Assembly: GCA_010093485.1 (NCBI GenBank)
Contig: MU001501.1
Location: forward strand, 1,505,052 to 1,569,051
DNA from: Karstenula rhodostoma CBS 690.94
Lineage: Eukaryota > Ascomycota > Dothideomycetes > Pleosporales > Didymosphaeriaceae
Direction: 5' to 3'
DNA length: 64,000 nucleotides
Numbering within the stretch: position 1 is the first letter of the stretch; each line of letters opens with the position of its first letter. A model generated the notes under the pieces. It was not told where the DNA came from. It saw only the letters and a list, made by a program, of their open reading frames with translations, and searched no databases. Made by a program: the position numbers and the translations under genes. Below are positions 1 to 11,324 of this stretch, piece by piece.

Positions 1-1710
1 CCCTGCAGCGAACAGAGGCTTTCCATCGTTTATGCGCTGCAGCCCGATACATACGCCCTGCGAAAGCTCTCGTTCTAGCACTGCCATTGTGCCGCGCAAC
101 GCTTCAGCGGGTGCCAACACCGACCGATCCATTGCTCTCGTCGGTTTGTTGTGTTCACTGTTCTGGCTATATCATCGCGTCTGCGACAGACTGACATATC
201 AATGCCGGAAAATTTTCCTTGGTAGTCTGAAAGCACAGTCCGACCACAAGGACCATGCGCCCGGTCGAACGTCTCCTAATTCGGACCTCAAACAGTCGGC
301 TCTTCCGATCCAAGTCCGTTTCTTACTGTACACAGATGATTGCGCAAGGCAGACTCTGTTCGCTTGGAGCCGTACGACGCGAACCCCAGCGAGTCACAAC
401 TCAAAATACCCGCGAGGATTTGCGCTGGCATCGTGCCATCTCCACTTGTGGACCGTGAATGCTCCACTCTGCTTTCTCGGTCGCTCCTTCCGAGAAATCC
501 GAGAGTTGCCGTGTCCTTAGCGTTTAGCATATCGTCCAGTGAACTCGTGGGAGTTGCATTCGCCAGCCTCGCGCACGGCACGGCAGTCTCGGGCGAAGCG
601 GACTTCGAGCATTGTTTACGTTGCTGTTTCGCAAACCCAAAACAATCATCCATACCCCAGCGAAACTCGTCATTACCACGCGAGACTGCTTACCCACGTT
701 TTTGGTGCTTTCTGCCCTCTGCAGATGCGCAAGCTCTCCATCGTCCGGAAATCATCCAGTGATACTCGGCTCCCGGGGTCAGACGGGGCGTATGTGGGAA
801 CCACCCGATCAATTCTCCGCGGGGATTCCGCTCATCCTTCAGGTCAGTGTACTCTTCAACTTGCGGCTGAATTTGATATGCAAGCGCAATGGTGCAAGAC
901 CAGGCTTTGTTTCGAACTTGGACGCGAGATTCCAACTGCGGTGTTTCGGGAGAGCGGTTTCGGCTCAAGGAGCACTGCCTTTTCCTTCTCTGCAAGACTG
1001 CTGGAACACAGGTTCCGCATTCTCCATACACTAGAGGAACCGTCAACGACTTGGCTCCTCGCCTGAAGTGGTACTTCACAAATAATCTGCCCCCTGCTGA
1101 GTGGGGCGTACCAGTCTCCCGAACCTGCTGGGAGACTGTATACCATTTCGAGAAGATCATCCATTGACCAAGTACTAGTCACTTTCACTATTCTGACAGG
1201 TAATACCGCATCAGGCTATCATAACAGGTTACATACCGCGAGCACATTTCCCAATTGATCTGGCTTGCACTCATGTTGACTAGCTCCCTACCGGTTCATC
1301 AAAATTCCACCAGTCTTTCGCTTGAGTCACTTTTCGAAGGCCCACTTGGCGATCGTCGATGTGCCCAGTCTTCGGCAGTCGATCTATTTATGGAACAACG
1401 TGGAGGCATACCGAGTCCACAGTGCACTGACTTGCGATATGAGGCTCGAGCCGCTCGAACAGGTAACAAATGATCCGCAGATACTATGACGTAATGAAAA
1501 TGTACTGCAGTGCCACCAGCAACCACACACCCCTTAGATCCGCACGATACGAGTCGGCCCGCCCACCTTGGACCGCCTCACTCCGCACGCGATCTGTTCG
1601 ACGTACATTATGTACAGCAATTACCTGATATATGGCCTGTTCAGACGCAACACACTGTCCCCAGATTTCAACCTAGCGCTGCGCACCCACCCCCTATCAC
1701 GACGTCCTCC
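1..1710. other. Gene-poor stretch, no supported gene
   Basis: I see no convincing coding region here. Open frames overlap on both strands and none has a recognisable domain or sensible splice structure. Short phrases such as ATCATCCA recur loosely (near 647, 753 and 1153), but not regularly enough to call a repeat. The stretch lies downstream of the SDR pseudogene. Confidence 0.4.
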
Positions 1711-2191
1711 CCCGCCGTCATCACCAGCGACTTGTCCCGCCCTGGGCTGCGCCGCATGCACTGCAGCGCTAGGTAGCTCGCGGTGACCACGCTCTTTATG
1801 TTGATATCGACCAGCGCGTGTAGGCCTTTGACGGGTAGTTTCACGTCGCCATTGATGTCTTATCCTTGAAGAAGTTCGCGTACTCAGCGATCCCGGCGTT
1901 TCGAAATCCAGTCTGTTATATTCCGTGTAGACGGTCTTGGAGATTCAACTAAGCCCAGATTCGTCGGTTACGTCGGAAGGGTGGAACGTAGCGCTGAGAG
2001 AAAAAGCGACCGAAGCGCCGGGAGAGCCGAGTATGTGGATGTCCCGGGTGGATGGTTTGGAGACGCGGGTTGCGACTTCGAGACCCATGCCGGAAGCTAG
2101 ATGGTCGTTAGTAAGGAATGCGATGCATCTTCCACCTCGATATTTACAGTAGCTCACCTCCACCGGTAACCAAAGCTACTTTCCTCGACAT
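1711..2191 (-). pseudogene. Short-chain dehydrogenase/reductase pseudogene
   Basis: Read on the minus strand, this is the N-terminal half of a Rossmann-fold SDR. It opens with ATG at 2191 and MSRKVALVTGG, and a plausible GTGAGC...CTAG intron then joins ASGMGLEVATRVSK, giving the TGxxxGxG cofactor loop. Further pieces match the SDR order in changing frames: ATFHPSDV, TVYTEYNRLDF, NAGIAEYANFF (the NAG motif), LPVKGLHALVDIN and MRRSPGRDKSLVMTAG. The frame is broken by a TGA at 1945-1947 and at least two frameshifts, and the catalytic YxxxK part is not recognisable. Intact relatives are about 260-300 residues and reduce or oxidise small alcohols. The family call is from fold motifs; the substrate is unknown. 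It belongs to a set of decayed metabolic genes in this window. Confidence 0.75.
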
Positions 2192-2952
2192 GTTGATTCA
2201 CTCGCAGTGATGTGTGATAGTTCTGTCCTACGGATCGCCCTAGCGGGTATGACCTCGGAAAAGGCCTTAGTCCAGTTGAAGTAGGTTCCAGACAGCGAAG
2301 TGGATGTGGAAATACATCTCGCTAGTTCTTGGGCTTGTCTTGGCTATCGCACAGAGGTACCCAGAGTTGGGGAAAGGACTCCCCGCATCACTTCCCCGCG
2401 TGGTCGGAAAAGTTGAACCGCAAAGTTCCTCCACAATGCACATGATATATACGTGACAGTACGACCATCCTGAATGACCACGAGTTCCGAAGCGGGCTGA
2501 TTGGGGATCGAACAGGGTTGTGCAGGTATACTTGTGGTGCGGCAGAGCATGCAGGGTGGAGCAGGTATTGCCCATTACGCGAGTATACTCGATTCGGGTC
2601 GTTTGCGTTGGGATGCGCATTTGCACATGTTGTTCATCTCTGCATCGTACATTACTACCCACTATCCCGTACAGATTGAACTAAAGTAACGCAGTACGCC
2701 TTTGATATGCCGACAGTCGCCTCGTGAATTGCAAACTCGCAAGGCTGTGATGTGCCTTTGCATGTGCACAGTGTAATGCAGTGGGTTTCGTCGTGTACCT
2801 GGCAAACAGAGGTGACGAAGCCGCCTTGTCATAACATCCGTCCGTTTTTTTTTTTTTTTACACTGCCTGACACTTCTCTTCACCTCCGCCCCGTGTATAT
2901 CACGAGCCTTAGAGTAGCCCTGCCACATATAACATGCTATTATCACCACCTC
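2192..2952. other. Intergenic region without supported gene
   Basis: No coding region is supported. It contains a 14-base T run near 2846-2859. The right end is the 3' flank of the minus-strand gene that stops at 2953. Confidence 0.4.
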
Positions 2953-5240
2953 CTAGTCGACCCCATCGCCGTCCCCATCGACGCCGCCGTCAACAAAGTG
3001 CACACCCTTCCCAGGAGAGAAAGCCATCCGCTTCTCCAGACGGCCATCCGGGCGAGGTGGCGCACCAAGACCAAAGTTCTCCGGCCACGCCTCCGGATCC
3101 TTTGCCTTGTCGTCCGCCATCTCCTTGCCCGAAGCAGGCGGGCCCTTTGGCTGGCGGGTCGGCTCCTCCCGCTTTGTGGCGTCTTCCGGAGCCGCAGCGG
3201 ACGCAGCCTGCTTCTCTCGCAAAGCGTGCAAAGCCGACTTGCCGTACTTCTTTTTCGGTGCTTTGATTTTCCCGTCGGCGCGCGGGTGGGGGGTGAACCT
3301 CTCCCCAAACTCGCCCTTGTGACGCGCGTGCTTGGCACTGAGGATATCGCTCGCATCTTCGACTTCGTTGGCGCCTCGCTTCTGACCCTTTCGACGCTCT
3401 TCGAAAAAGAAAGGTGGCTCTTTCATTGCATAGGAGCGGACGGGCTTGACTGGTGATGCGGGCGCAGTGCGCGGCAGATTGTGCCTAGGCACGAATCCGT
3501 CGGTGTAGTCTGCGGTTTCTGCGTCCGGGTCGTTCTGTCCGTCTGAAGCAACCTCTGCGTCAGGGGTGTCCTCTGCTTCCGAAGTCTCTTCTACTCCAGG
3601 ACTATCCTCTGCGTTTGCAGGTTCCTCGGCGTCTGAACGCGTATCAGAGGCAGTCGGCTGCAGGTCGACAGGGGATCGCGAACCGGAAGACAGATACGGC
3701 TGCTCGTTCTCTGAAGTGGCTGTAGCGTTCTGTTCAACCTCGGTAGTAGCCGAGCCGATGACGTCATGATGGTCCTCGTCACCAAAATCGCTGTCTGGTA
3801 TGTTGGTGGGAGCGTTGATGAACTCTGTCAAAGCAGTCTTAGTTTCAGCATCCAGAGAGACCGGAAGCTTCATCGCCATGTCAGAGGCCCACTTGGAGGA
3901 CTTCAATCCGGGAATCTTAGCGAGGACGGCCATCATCTGCGACGATACTGTCTCCCCAGGATCGGAAATGTCCTCTGAAGAAGCAACAGCAGTGCTATTC
4001 GCTTGCTGGTCGACTGTGAGCTCTTCCTGTTCCAACGCGGTACCGCCTTCGTTACTGACGGAATCCTCTGCTTGCGAGCCAGCGTGCTCCTCTGGGTCGT
4101 CCACAGCGACACCTTCCTGAACCACCAGACCCGCAAGTTGGTTAGCAAGGTCTTCGGCAGGTTGGTTGGGCACATCGGTCGCTGTCTGCTCGTTACCTGC
4201 TTCTCCTGTCGGCTCATTATCCACAGGATCTTCTTCATCGAAGTCGTTGTCATAGGACCCCAGGCTGGAAATTGATACGATCTCCCACTCGTCACCTGGA
4301 GCTTTGCCCAGACTTCCCTGCGGTTCATGTTCGGATACCTCAGCGACTCCTTCTCCTGGGTCCACCGCTTGTTCGTAGGCAGGAAGAAGGGCAGTCTCGT
4401 CCACGTCCATGTCAACCTCGTTGTTGTACTTAACCAACTGCAACTCCGTGGGGTCAGTAGCGCCGTGCGTGGGAGAACCGTTAACGGACAGGTCTGCAGT
4501 CGTAGAAGGGCCAACAACCGGGAGAGGGCGACGATTAGAGATGCTCGTCATATCCATCACGTTAACGTTAGGGTCGTCTGAAGGCAAATACCTTAACTCG
4601 TATGTGTCGCCGTATTCCAGACCGATGTCATGAAGTTCTTGGGTCCGGACTCCATGATCAAGAATCATGTAATCAATGAGCTCCGGGCAACCCTTGAAGA
4701 GGCGGCTGATGGTCTCGCGCGTCGCATCGTCCCGGGATTCACCCGCCTTGACGGTGAAGCGCACCAAGTTCCATTCGCTCACATTGAACATGGCCTCCAT
4801 TTGATAGTTCACGGACTCACCCTTAGCGAGCAACGCGTCCAGAGACTTGCGGTGTGCGGTATCGTCTAGCAAGACCTTGGTTGTATGTGCCAAAAGGAAG
4901 ATTTGACCCCAGGTGTACGTCGTGGCGGTCTCTTCCACGGTCGCCTTCCAGTTCAGGTATTTGTCCCACATGAACTTAGCGACATCGGGAAGGGCAACCC
5001 GACGCTTCAGGGGAGGAAGCTTGTTGAGATCGACAAGGAGCTTCGCACCCAGTGGGATATCGCAGAAGAAGATGTACACAGGAGTCTTCGCGCGTCCGAA
5101 CTCGATCAAGATGTGCTCGCCGTTCTCGAGGCGCTTGTCGACTGACTGTATGTCATGAGTTTTCACTTGTCCAGTCAGTGAAGGGGGGGGGGACATACCT
5201 TTTCGAACAACTGGGCACCGAACTTGCTGAAGAAGCTCAT
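2953..5240 (-). CDS. Acidic protein of unknown function, two exons
   Basis: Exon 1 is 5199-5240 (MSFFSKFGAQLFEK), followed by a 53-base intron (5146-5198, GTATGT...ACAG) and exon 2 at 2953-5145, giving 744 residues. I do not recognise the family. Residues 15 to about 210 look globular, with conserved-looking hydrophobic and aromatic stretches (VYIFFCDIPLG, TYTWGQIFLLAHTTKVLL). From about 215 to 570 the chain is low complexity and very rich in Asp, Glu, Ala, Ser and Thr, probably disordered. The last 150 residues are basic, with Lys/Arg clusters (KKKYGKSALHALREK) suggesting nuclear or nucleic-acid contact. An ATG inside the intron frame would give a different start, but the spliced start extends the globular part smoothly. 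The 3' end is Gly/Asp repeats coded by GTCGACGGC-like triplets. Function unknown. Confidence 0.8.
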
Positions 5241-5989
5241 GTTGTAAAACTGGTCGACTGAAAAGATGGTCGAAGTGGGTGAGACGGAAAGATGTTTAGA
5301 GTGGGTTCTGAATCGAGTACACGAGGCCGGTGATCAAGTGTATCGACAATGGTCTGAGTATTGAGCGGGTGATGGTATACCTAGACGTAACTTAAGCTAT
5401 GATGAATGGACAAAATCGTACGTGGATCGAGTAGCGGGCTGGTTGATGTCGGGTGGCACGAAGGTAGAGTGCTGGCTTACCTTTCTGGTCGGGGTCTCTT
5501 GAATAGAGCTGATGTTCTGTACTCCTGTGGAGGCAAGTGCGCCGCTGAGGTCCAGGCGTGTCGAAGTCCAGGTCGAGGTCAGTTGACAGGGACAGTGCGA
5601 AGGAGATGGGTGGTCTTGAGTGAGCGTCTGGAGGGTTATGAGGACATGGGTAGCTGCCAGTATACACTAATGCCAGCCAAGCAACGCTTTTCCTGACTTG
5701 GTCGTCGAGGGTGAAAGAAAGTCGAGGGGGTATCACGGGACATTCTTGGCGGTTGAAACCAGGCGCCCTCCACAATAGATAGATCCGCCATCGTACTCGC
5801 TGTAAACAGGATTCTGGACCTCATAATTGGGCGCACATGTAAAAACGTAGACGTGGATTCGAGGCAAAGAAAGGGTATGCATTCCTTGGTGTCGCGCACT
5901 GCAGGCGCCATCTTCCAACTGAAACATTCGTAACACTGCTGTATATGTACAATCCGGTTCTCGCTGCTGCAAACTTCCTGTCTCATGTC
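5241..5989. other. Intergenic, 3' side of GRIM-19 and 5' side of unknown gene
   Basis: Open frames here are short and lack motifs. The minus-strand frame through 5733-5989 is read-through beyond the third exon of GRIM-19 and is not thought to be coding. It probably holds the promoter of the gene starting at 5240 and the 3' UTR of GRIM-19. Confidence 0.4.
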
Positions 5990-6475
5990 CTACTTCAGCC
6001 GCTCTTCGGGGGTCACAGCGTACGTCGGCCGCACGAATCTGGCATCGAGTTAGCGATGCGGGATGGCGTAGCGGAGCCGTGGGGGCGTGCCTGTCGCTGT
6101 TGTAGACCTTGGTCTCTGTGCCCAAAAGCTCCTTCTCCCTGGCCTTATCCGCCAGGTATCGTCGGACCTGGTCGCGGTCCTCCTCGGCTTGCAGGGCGGG
6201 GATGAGGTATATACGCGCCCACATCTTCTCGCGTGCGAGTTCGCTGTGCTCGCGTTAGCCTGCGCTCAAGCAATGCTCCCCCTCGTCCAAATCCACGCAA
6301 AACACGGGCATACGCACTTGTGCTCCCGGATGCCCTGGCCAACCCTCCAGAATCCGTAGGTCATCAGCGCGGCGGTTCCGGCGAGGTACATGGCGGGGCG
6401 GAAGCCACGGGCGGGCAGATTGCGCTTGTATTGAACGGGGCCGTAGCCGCCGCTCGGCGGCATATCCTGCGGCAT
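5990..6475 (-). CDS. NADH:ubiquinone oxidoreductase subunit GRIM-19 (NDUFA13)
   Basis: A small single-pass accessory subunit of mitochondrial complex I, needed for assembly and membrane potential in this family. Three exons (6318-6475, 6091-6243, 5990-6038) give 119 residues, the usual fungal length. The N-terminus MPQDMPPSGGYGPVQYKRN is the family signature. A membrane segment lies at about 30-50 (YLAGTAALMTYGFWRVG), followed by the matrix helix WARIYLIPALQAEEDRDQV and the C-terminus RPTYAVTPEERLK. Intron 1 (6244-6317) is GT-AG. Intron 2 (6039-6090) begins with GC, not GT, and ends with AG after a CTAAC branch site; splicing there is required to reach the conserved C-terminus. Without it translation would run on into unrelated sequence. 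It is divergent from the Trm10 gene, with 329 bases between the two start codons, which may share a promoter. Confidence 0.93.
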
Positions 6476-6804
6476 GGTGAAGTTGTGTGTTGCGGCGGCA
6501 ATGGGTCGGTCGGAGGGGGAAAGCTAGAGGTGAAGTTGCGGAGCTTCGCAGCTTCCAATCGCGACCCGGGTCTTGGCGCTTATGTAACGCCCGAGCCACG
6601 AAAAACTTGGGCGAGTTCACCATCTACCAGAAGACTTGTATGCTAAGATTCACGCCCGCAGTAACCAGAAACTGGTATTTCCGGGTTCAGAAGACAAGAA
6701 ACAAGGCCCATCTCTACCAAAAACCGTGGACGGCTATTCCTGTCAACGTCAGATCGTTTTCAATCCAAGTTGCACGACTGTCCATTTTTCCATTGCGCGC
6801 GACC

Positions 6805-8085
6805 ATGGAAGCTGAAGGACGGCCTGCAAAGATGAGAAAATTAGAGCATGCGCAAGAGACAGAGGACGCTACCATGGACGACACCACGCCCACTATTGGC
6901 CAAGTGGGAACGCAAAAAAACGATGCACCCGTGATCAAACCATCTGAGGACTCGGAGAACGCTGGAGCGATTGTGCCGCAAGAGGGCGACGAGGCCGCCG
7001 GTGAGGCCGCGCCCAAGCTCTCCAAAAATCAGCTGAAAAAGCAACGCCGGTGGGAGCGCTGGGAGGCTGGCCGCGAAGACCGCAAAGTCAAGCGCAAGGA
7101 GAAGATCAAAGCCAAGAAAGAGCGCCGCAGAACGGAATGGGAAGAGCAACGCGTACAAGGCTCCACAGAGCAGCCCCCACCCTTTCGTGCGCCTCGCCGA
7201 GGCGAGCCACCGGGTGTCCAGGTTCCAATCACGATCCTCTTCGACTGCGACTTTGAAGAATACATGCACGATCACGAGCTGAAGAGTCTGGGCTTGCAAA
7301 TCACACGCAGCTACTCCGACAACCGAAAGGCGCCGTTCAGGTGTCATCTGGGTATCAGTAGCTGGGGCGGCAAGATGAAGGAAAGATTCGACGGCGTTCT
7401 GGCAAAGCAGTATACGAGCTGGAAGGGATTTCAATTCTGCGAGGAGGATTTCGTCAAGACGAGTGAGATGAGCAAGGACTGGATGAAGGGCCCCAGAGGC
7501 GGCGAGATTGCGGGTGCGCTGGCCAAATACCAAGCCAATCAGAAACAGGCCGAGGATGAGGGTGAGGGTGAGGGCGAGGGCGAGGGTGAGGAGGCACAGA
7601 AGGCACCTACAGACGCAGATGCAGACGAAGAGGGCGAGATCGTATACCTCTCAGCAGAGAGTGACAACACACTCGAGCGCCTTAAGCCAAACAGCACATA
7701 CATCATCGGTGGCCTGGTCGACAAGAACAGGCACAAGGGCTTGTGCTACAAGCGAGCGTTAGACCGCGGGATCAAGACTGCGAAGCTCCCGATCGGCGAG
7801 TTTTTGCAGATGGACAGTCGGAAGGTGCTTGTCACGAACCATGTATTGGACATCATGCTCAAGTGGTTGGAGCACGACGACTGGGGCAAGGCATTCATTG
7901 AGGTGCTGCCGAAACGGAAGGGTGGTGTTTTGAAGACGGAGGAAGAGGAGGGCGAGGAGGGCGAGGAGGGCGATCTGGACGGGGAGGAAGAGGCGGCGGA
8001 AGAAGAGACTGAAGAGGATGTTCAGTCAATACCCGATAGGTCGCCGCCACCCGCTTATGAGGACATTAATCAAGCGTCAACTTAG
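6805..8085 (+). CDS. TRM10: tRNA (guanine-9-N1)-methyltransferase, Trm10 family
   Basis: Transfers a methyl group from S-adenosylmethionine to N1 of guanine 9 in tRNAs, using a SPOUT fold. The 426-residue product has a Lys/Arg-rich N-terminal region at about 75-120 (LSKNQLKKQRRWERWE), as in yeast Trm10. The SPOUT domain starts near 140 (TILFDCDFEEYM) and includes GGLVDKNRHKG with the conserved Asp of the active site, followed by AKLPIGEFLQM and VLVTNHVLDIMLKWLE. An Asp/Glu/Gly-rich insertion sits before GEIVYLSAES and an acidic tail ends the protein. The ATG at 6805 is chosen because similarity begins there. The frame stays open upstream to 6487, and an in-frame ATG at 6640 would add 55 residues with no acidic residue (see findings). 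Single exon. Confidence 0.92.
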   Translation: MEAEGRPAKMRKLEHAQETEDATMDDTTPTIGQVGTQKNDAPVIKPSEDSENAGAIVPQEGDEAAGEAAPKLSKNQLKKQRRWERWEAGREDRKVKRKEKIKAKKERRRTEWEEQRVQGSTEQPPPFRAPRRGEPPGVQVPITILFDCDFEEYMHDHELKSLGLQITRSYSDNRKAPFRCHLGISSWGGKMKERFDGVLAKQYTSWKGFQFCEEDFVKTSEMSKDWMKGPRGGEIAGALAKYQANQKQAEDEGEGEGEGEGEEAQKAPTDADADEEGEIVYLSAESDNTLERLKPNSTYIIGGLVDKNRHKGLCYKRALDRGIKTAKLPIGEFLQMDSRKVLVTNHVLDIMLKWLEHDDWGKAFIEVLPKRKGGVLKTEEEEGEEGEEGDLDGEEEAAEEETEEDVQSIPDRSPPPAYEDINQAST

Positions 8086-9940
8086 ACTAAGTCTAGGAAG
8101 CTTGACAAGTGGTGTGAGGTGTTTGGCGGAGTCGCAGTCACGAAGTAGATAGATTTTGGGCCATGTGATAGGGAAAAGGTCTCCTACTTGATCTAGAGCA
8201 TGTAAGGTCCCTTTTTCTTTAACATTCTTCACCCATGTCATCGTTCCATTGCTACCAGTGTGACCAATTATCGATTGCTCTTGTCATACCAAATGCGGCC
8301 AGCGCTAGCAAAACTGCCTTGACTGTTGGTTCTCTCACCTATGCAAGCTAAGTCGTAATAAGATGTAGGTAATGAAGGAGTGCAGGCATATATCGCTCTT
8401 CCCGTTTGAATTGAAACTTGATTCGCCGCTGGTAAACCCAATTTTCATGTTTCTTAGAGGATACATCTGCTTAAGTTTCTAATGACCACCTACTGCCCGT
8501 AAAGCATAGCTAGCGCTGGCAACAATTTGGTGTGTCAAGATACTTACTTTGCTTGCAGACTATATCAAGCTCGCCGTCAGGCCACGATCGTCCTCACCCA
8601 GCTTGTATGCCGCGTCGAACATTGGCAGCTTCGCTTTCTTCGCTGGTAAGTCGGCGTGTTCCGACGCGCATGGTCCCAAGTCCTTCTTTAGGCACCGAAA
8701 TCTTGTCTATATTTTGGTGATGCCTAATCAATTCCATCCGTAGGCATGCGCAGCACCCGTACGTTGCTCCCAGTTCCACGCAGCGCACATTCTCGCTCCT
8801 GTCATTTCCGTCATTCACTCGACTATCAACCCACCGCCACATCCCGTCCTTCACCTCGCCTCGACCCGCACAGCCCTCACCAATCCCTCAAAACCCCGCC
8901 ACTATATATATCAGAAAATTAGCAGTATTCCCATCGAACACACGCTCTCACGGGCTGGACCAGGGACATCGTATTGCGGGGATCAAAGCCCCCAACGTAA
9001 TGGCTCACTGGTCCAGGCGGGGCAATGGTTATAATGCGATGTCAAACATCGTATAATACGCACCGGTAGCGTGGGTGTGCGTATACGGGCTGCCATAACA
9101 ATACCATTGCAATTGGCCTGGGTGATTCCAGGTGGGGCGGCCGAGGGCGTGTGTTCGAAGCGGGGCGTAGGCAATACAATTTCTTTTTTGTTCTTTTCTG
9201 GTGGTTGACCTTTTGGGGTGAGTGAAGGTTCAATGAAGAGAGAGCTCCGGAGGTCCGTAATAGGCAGGTACCAAATATAATACTTCGCGAGCTTCTGGAA
9301 GCCGCGGCAATAGGCAGGTACAAAGAGGTTACATCTATGGATACTTGCGTGGCACGCGAGCTTAATCCAGTGGATACTTCAACAAATAAAATCTAGCCCA
9401 ACAAAAATCACCTAGAAACGTGGCTTAACCTGGACCCTAGCGAGAAGCAGATTTTCAGCCGCACCTGAAGCAGCTGCTCTAGGAACACCAAAATGGGTTG
9501 AGAAGGTACTGTTGAGGTTTTAGCCTTGGGTAGAACTGTGGTATTGTTCAAGTAGCCTATAAACTCGTCGATTTTTCAGTCTTGCTGCTCTTTCACACCA
9601 GTGTGTTGAGCCAGGTAAACCCAAAAGTTTGGTACGGCGCGCTGCACTAGAACGTTGGGCGGTAGTATCGAACTTTGGGTCGCGCATTTGACTTATTGTT
9701 ATTAATTTTAAGTAGGCAGCATGCGCATATTTAAGGCCACGAAACTTCGCACTTTCTTCTTCCTTCACAAACACATTCCAGACCCGACTTCACGGCTGCA
9801 CGACAAGCACAAAGCAAGGAACTCCAGACTCCTATACACTTTGTTATCAGGCAAGAGAGCCTCCTTCTACAGCTCCACCTCCAACGCTCCAGGCACTGAA
9901 TTGTCGACCCTACTCAGCCATCCCAACAAGAAAGGCTACG
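8086..9940. other. Long intergenic region, no supported gene
   Basis: I find no gene in these 1.85 kb. The left end is the 3' UTR of Trm10. A short direct repeat, AATAGGCAGGTAC, occurs at about 9259 and 9310. The right end, 9721-9940, is probably the 5' UTR and promoter of the gene starting at 9941; an overlapping frame there (9721-10131) has no recognisable motif. Confidence 0.4.
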
Positions 9941-10936
9941 ATGAACAGTTCACAATCCGAAGACAACGTGAAGGAGCCGACGTTACCTACGACTGCGCTC
10001 ATGCAGACATGGAGCACACAAATTCCTCGTCCTCTGCCGCTAAACTTCTTTCCCGGGCCAGTGCAGAGAGGATTACCTCCAGAGCTCCGCCTAATGGTCT
10101 ACGACGAAGTAGTGAAATTCAGCGAATTTAACAAACCACTCGTGAAGCTGCTGGACGGAGACCATTGGATCGCCTATTGGAAACCTTCCAAAGCCTTGTC
10201 ACTTCTTCGTAATGGCTATATCTGGGAGAACGACGCATCCACTTCGCTTGAAATCCAGCGCGGACCCCAAGCCTTCACATTGTTGGTAAGCTGGGAGGCA
10301 ATTGCATATGGATTACACACACAAGAACGTTATTGGCTACTAGAGTTGCTTAAAGCAATGGACGTAGTATACGCCATGGACCTAGAGCACCAGCGGACAT
10401 CCACGGCACCTAGAAAGTGGGCAGCACCTCTACATAATTCCACGATCAGGGACGGGACCTCGTGTCTTTGGTCTTGCTTGCAGCGCGACCAGTTCTGGAG
10501 ATTCAGAGAGCTTGACCAAGATCGCACAAAAGACTCTATATACAGGCACACTACGGAACAATTCATCCAGACGATGATTCTACAGCTACGTCGAAAACCA
10601 CAAATCAACATTCGGATCTTTGTCTACTCTAGGATGTTACCTTGGTATCACAAGCTAGTGGGGGCAGTTGTGCTGGGTAACCTGGGGTGCCGGCTCGGTA
10701 GAGGAGCGGCGGATGAAGTGGTGGCCAACATTAAGAAGTTTCTAGCCCAGCTGTCCAAACGCCAGACGCTGACAGGGCCTCCGCGCCCACCGAAAGACAC
10801 AATCCGCTATCGGATTACGTTGGTCTCGAAGGAAGATCAGATCGGATATTGGAAGGCGCAACTGAGGGAGGTAGAACAGCAGGTACGATGGGAAAAGGCG
10901 ACCCCCGAGGAAATAGAGGCGTGGAACTCTTTCTAA
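9941..10936 (+). CDS. F-box-like protein of unknown target
   Basis: A single-exon 331-residue protein. Residues about 43-60 read GLPPELRLMVYDEVVKF, the LPxELxxxIxxxV pattern seen in many fungal F-box-like proteins, where such a segment binds Skp1 and recruits targets to an SCF ubiquitin ligase. The motif is near the N-terminus, as usual, but is weak and could belong to the wider group of fungal proteins that only resemble F-boxes. The remainder has no repeat or catalytic motif I recognise; it is rich in Trp and Arg (RYWLLELLKAMDVVYAMD, RDQFWRFRELDQDR) and the C-terminus is charged. No membrane segment or signal peptide is visible. It is isolated in a gene-poor region, consistent with an accessory gene. 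Confidence 0.7.
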   Translation: MNSSQSEDNVKEPTLPTTALMQTWSTQIPRPLPLNFFPGPVQRGLPPELRLMVYDEVVKFSEFNKPLVKLLDGDHWIAYWKPSKALSLLRNGYIWENDASTSLEIQRGPQAFTLLVSWEAIAYGLHTQERYWLLELLKAMDVVYAMDLEHQRTSTAPRKWAAPLHNSTIRDGTSCLWSCLQRDQFWRFRELDQDRTKDSIYRHTTEQFIQTMILQLRRKPQINIRIFVYSRMLPWYHKLVGAVVLGNLGCRLGRGAADEVVANIKKFLAQLSKRQTLTGPPRPPKDTIRYRITLVSKEDQIGYWKAQLREVEQQVRWEKATPEEIEAWNSF

Positions 10937-11324
10937 CAAGTCGGCGTGTTGGGGAAGATCTTGCGAGCTAGAGTGGGGTTGGATGGTTTTGCAGTGCTTT
11001 TGTATTGTTGGTCGGATCTACTTCACATTTGTTCAAGCCGTCTTATACTCTGGCCCTAGCTCGTTATAATGCTGCGGACTCCTCTGGGTGCAGTCTGAGT
11101 TGCCTAGATATCTCATGTTGTATATCCGTGGTACAATCCCGTACTAGCATGCTACCATAGAAACTGTCACATCAGAGGAGGCGCGCCGACCTAAAGCAAA
11201 AGCTGATTATATACTCCTATAAGGCAGAAAAGTAGATTAGCTACGATAAAGATCATAGTATAGGCCAATCGAGTTATGCTTCGCTACCGCACGGCGCGTC
11301 GCTTATATTACAGTTTCTACAATA

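Noticed and set aside
1..1200. A degenerate tandem array based on ATCATCCA-like phrases
   Set aside because: Spacing is irregular and similarity does not extend beyond about 15 bases.
5733..5989. Read-through extension of the GRIM-19 frame
   Set aside because: The family ends at RPTYAVTPEERLK; the extension has no similarity and is explained by the GC-AG intron.
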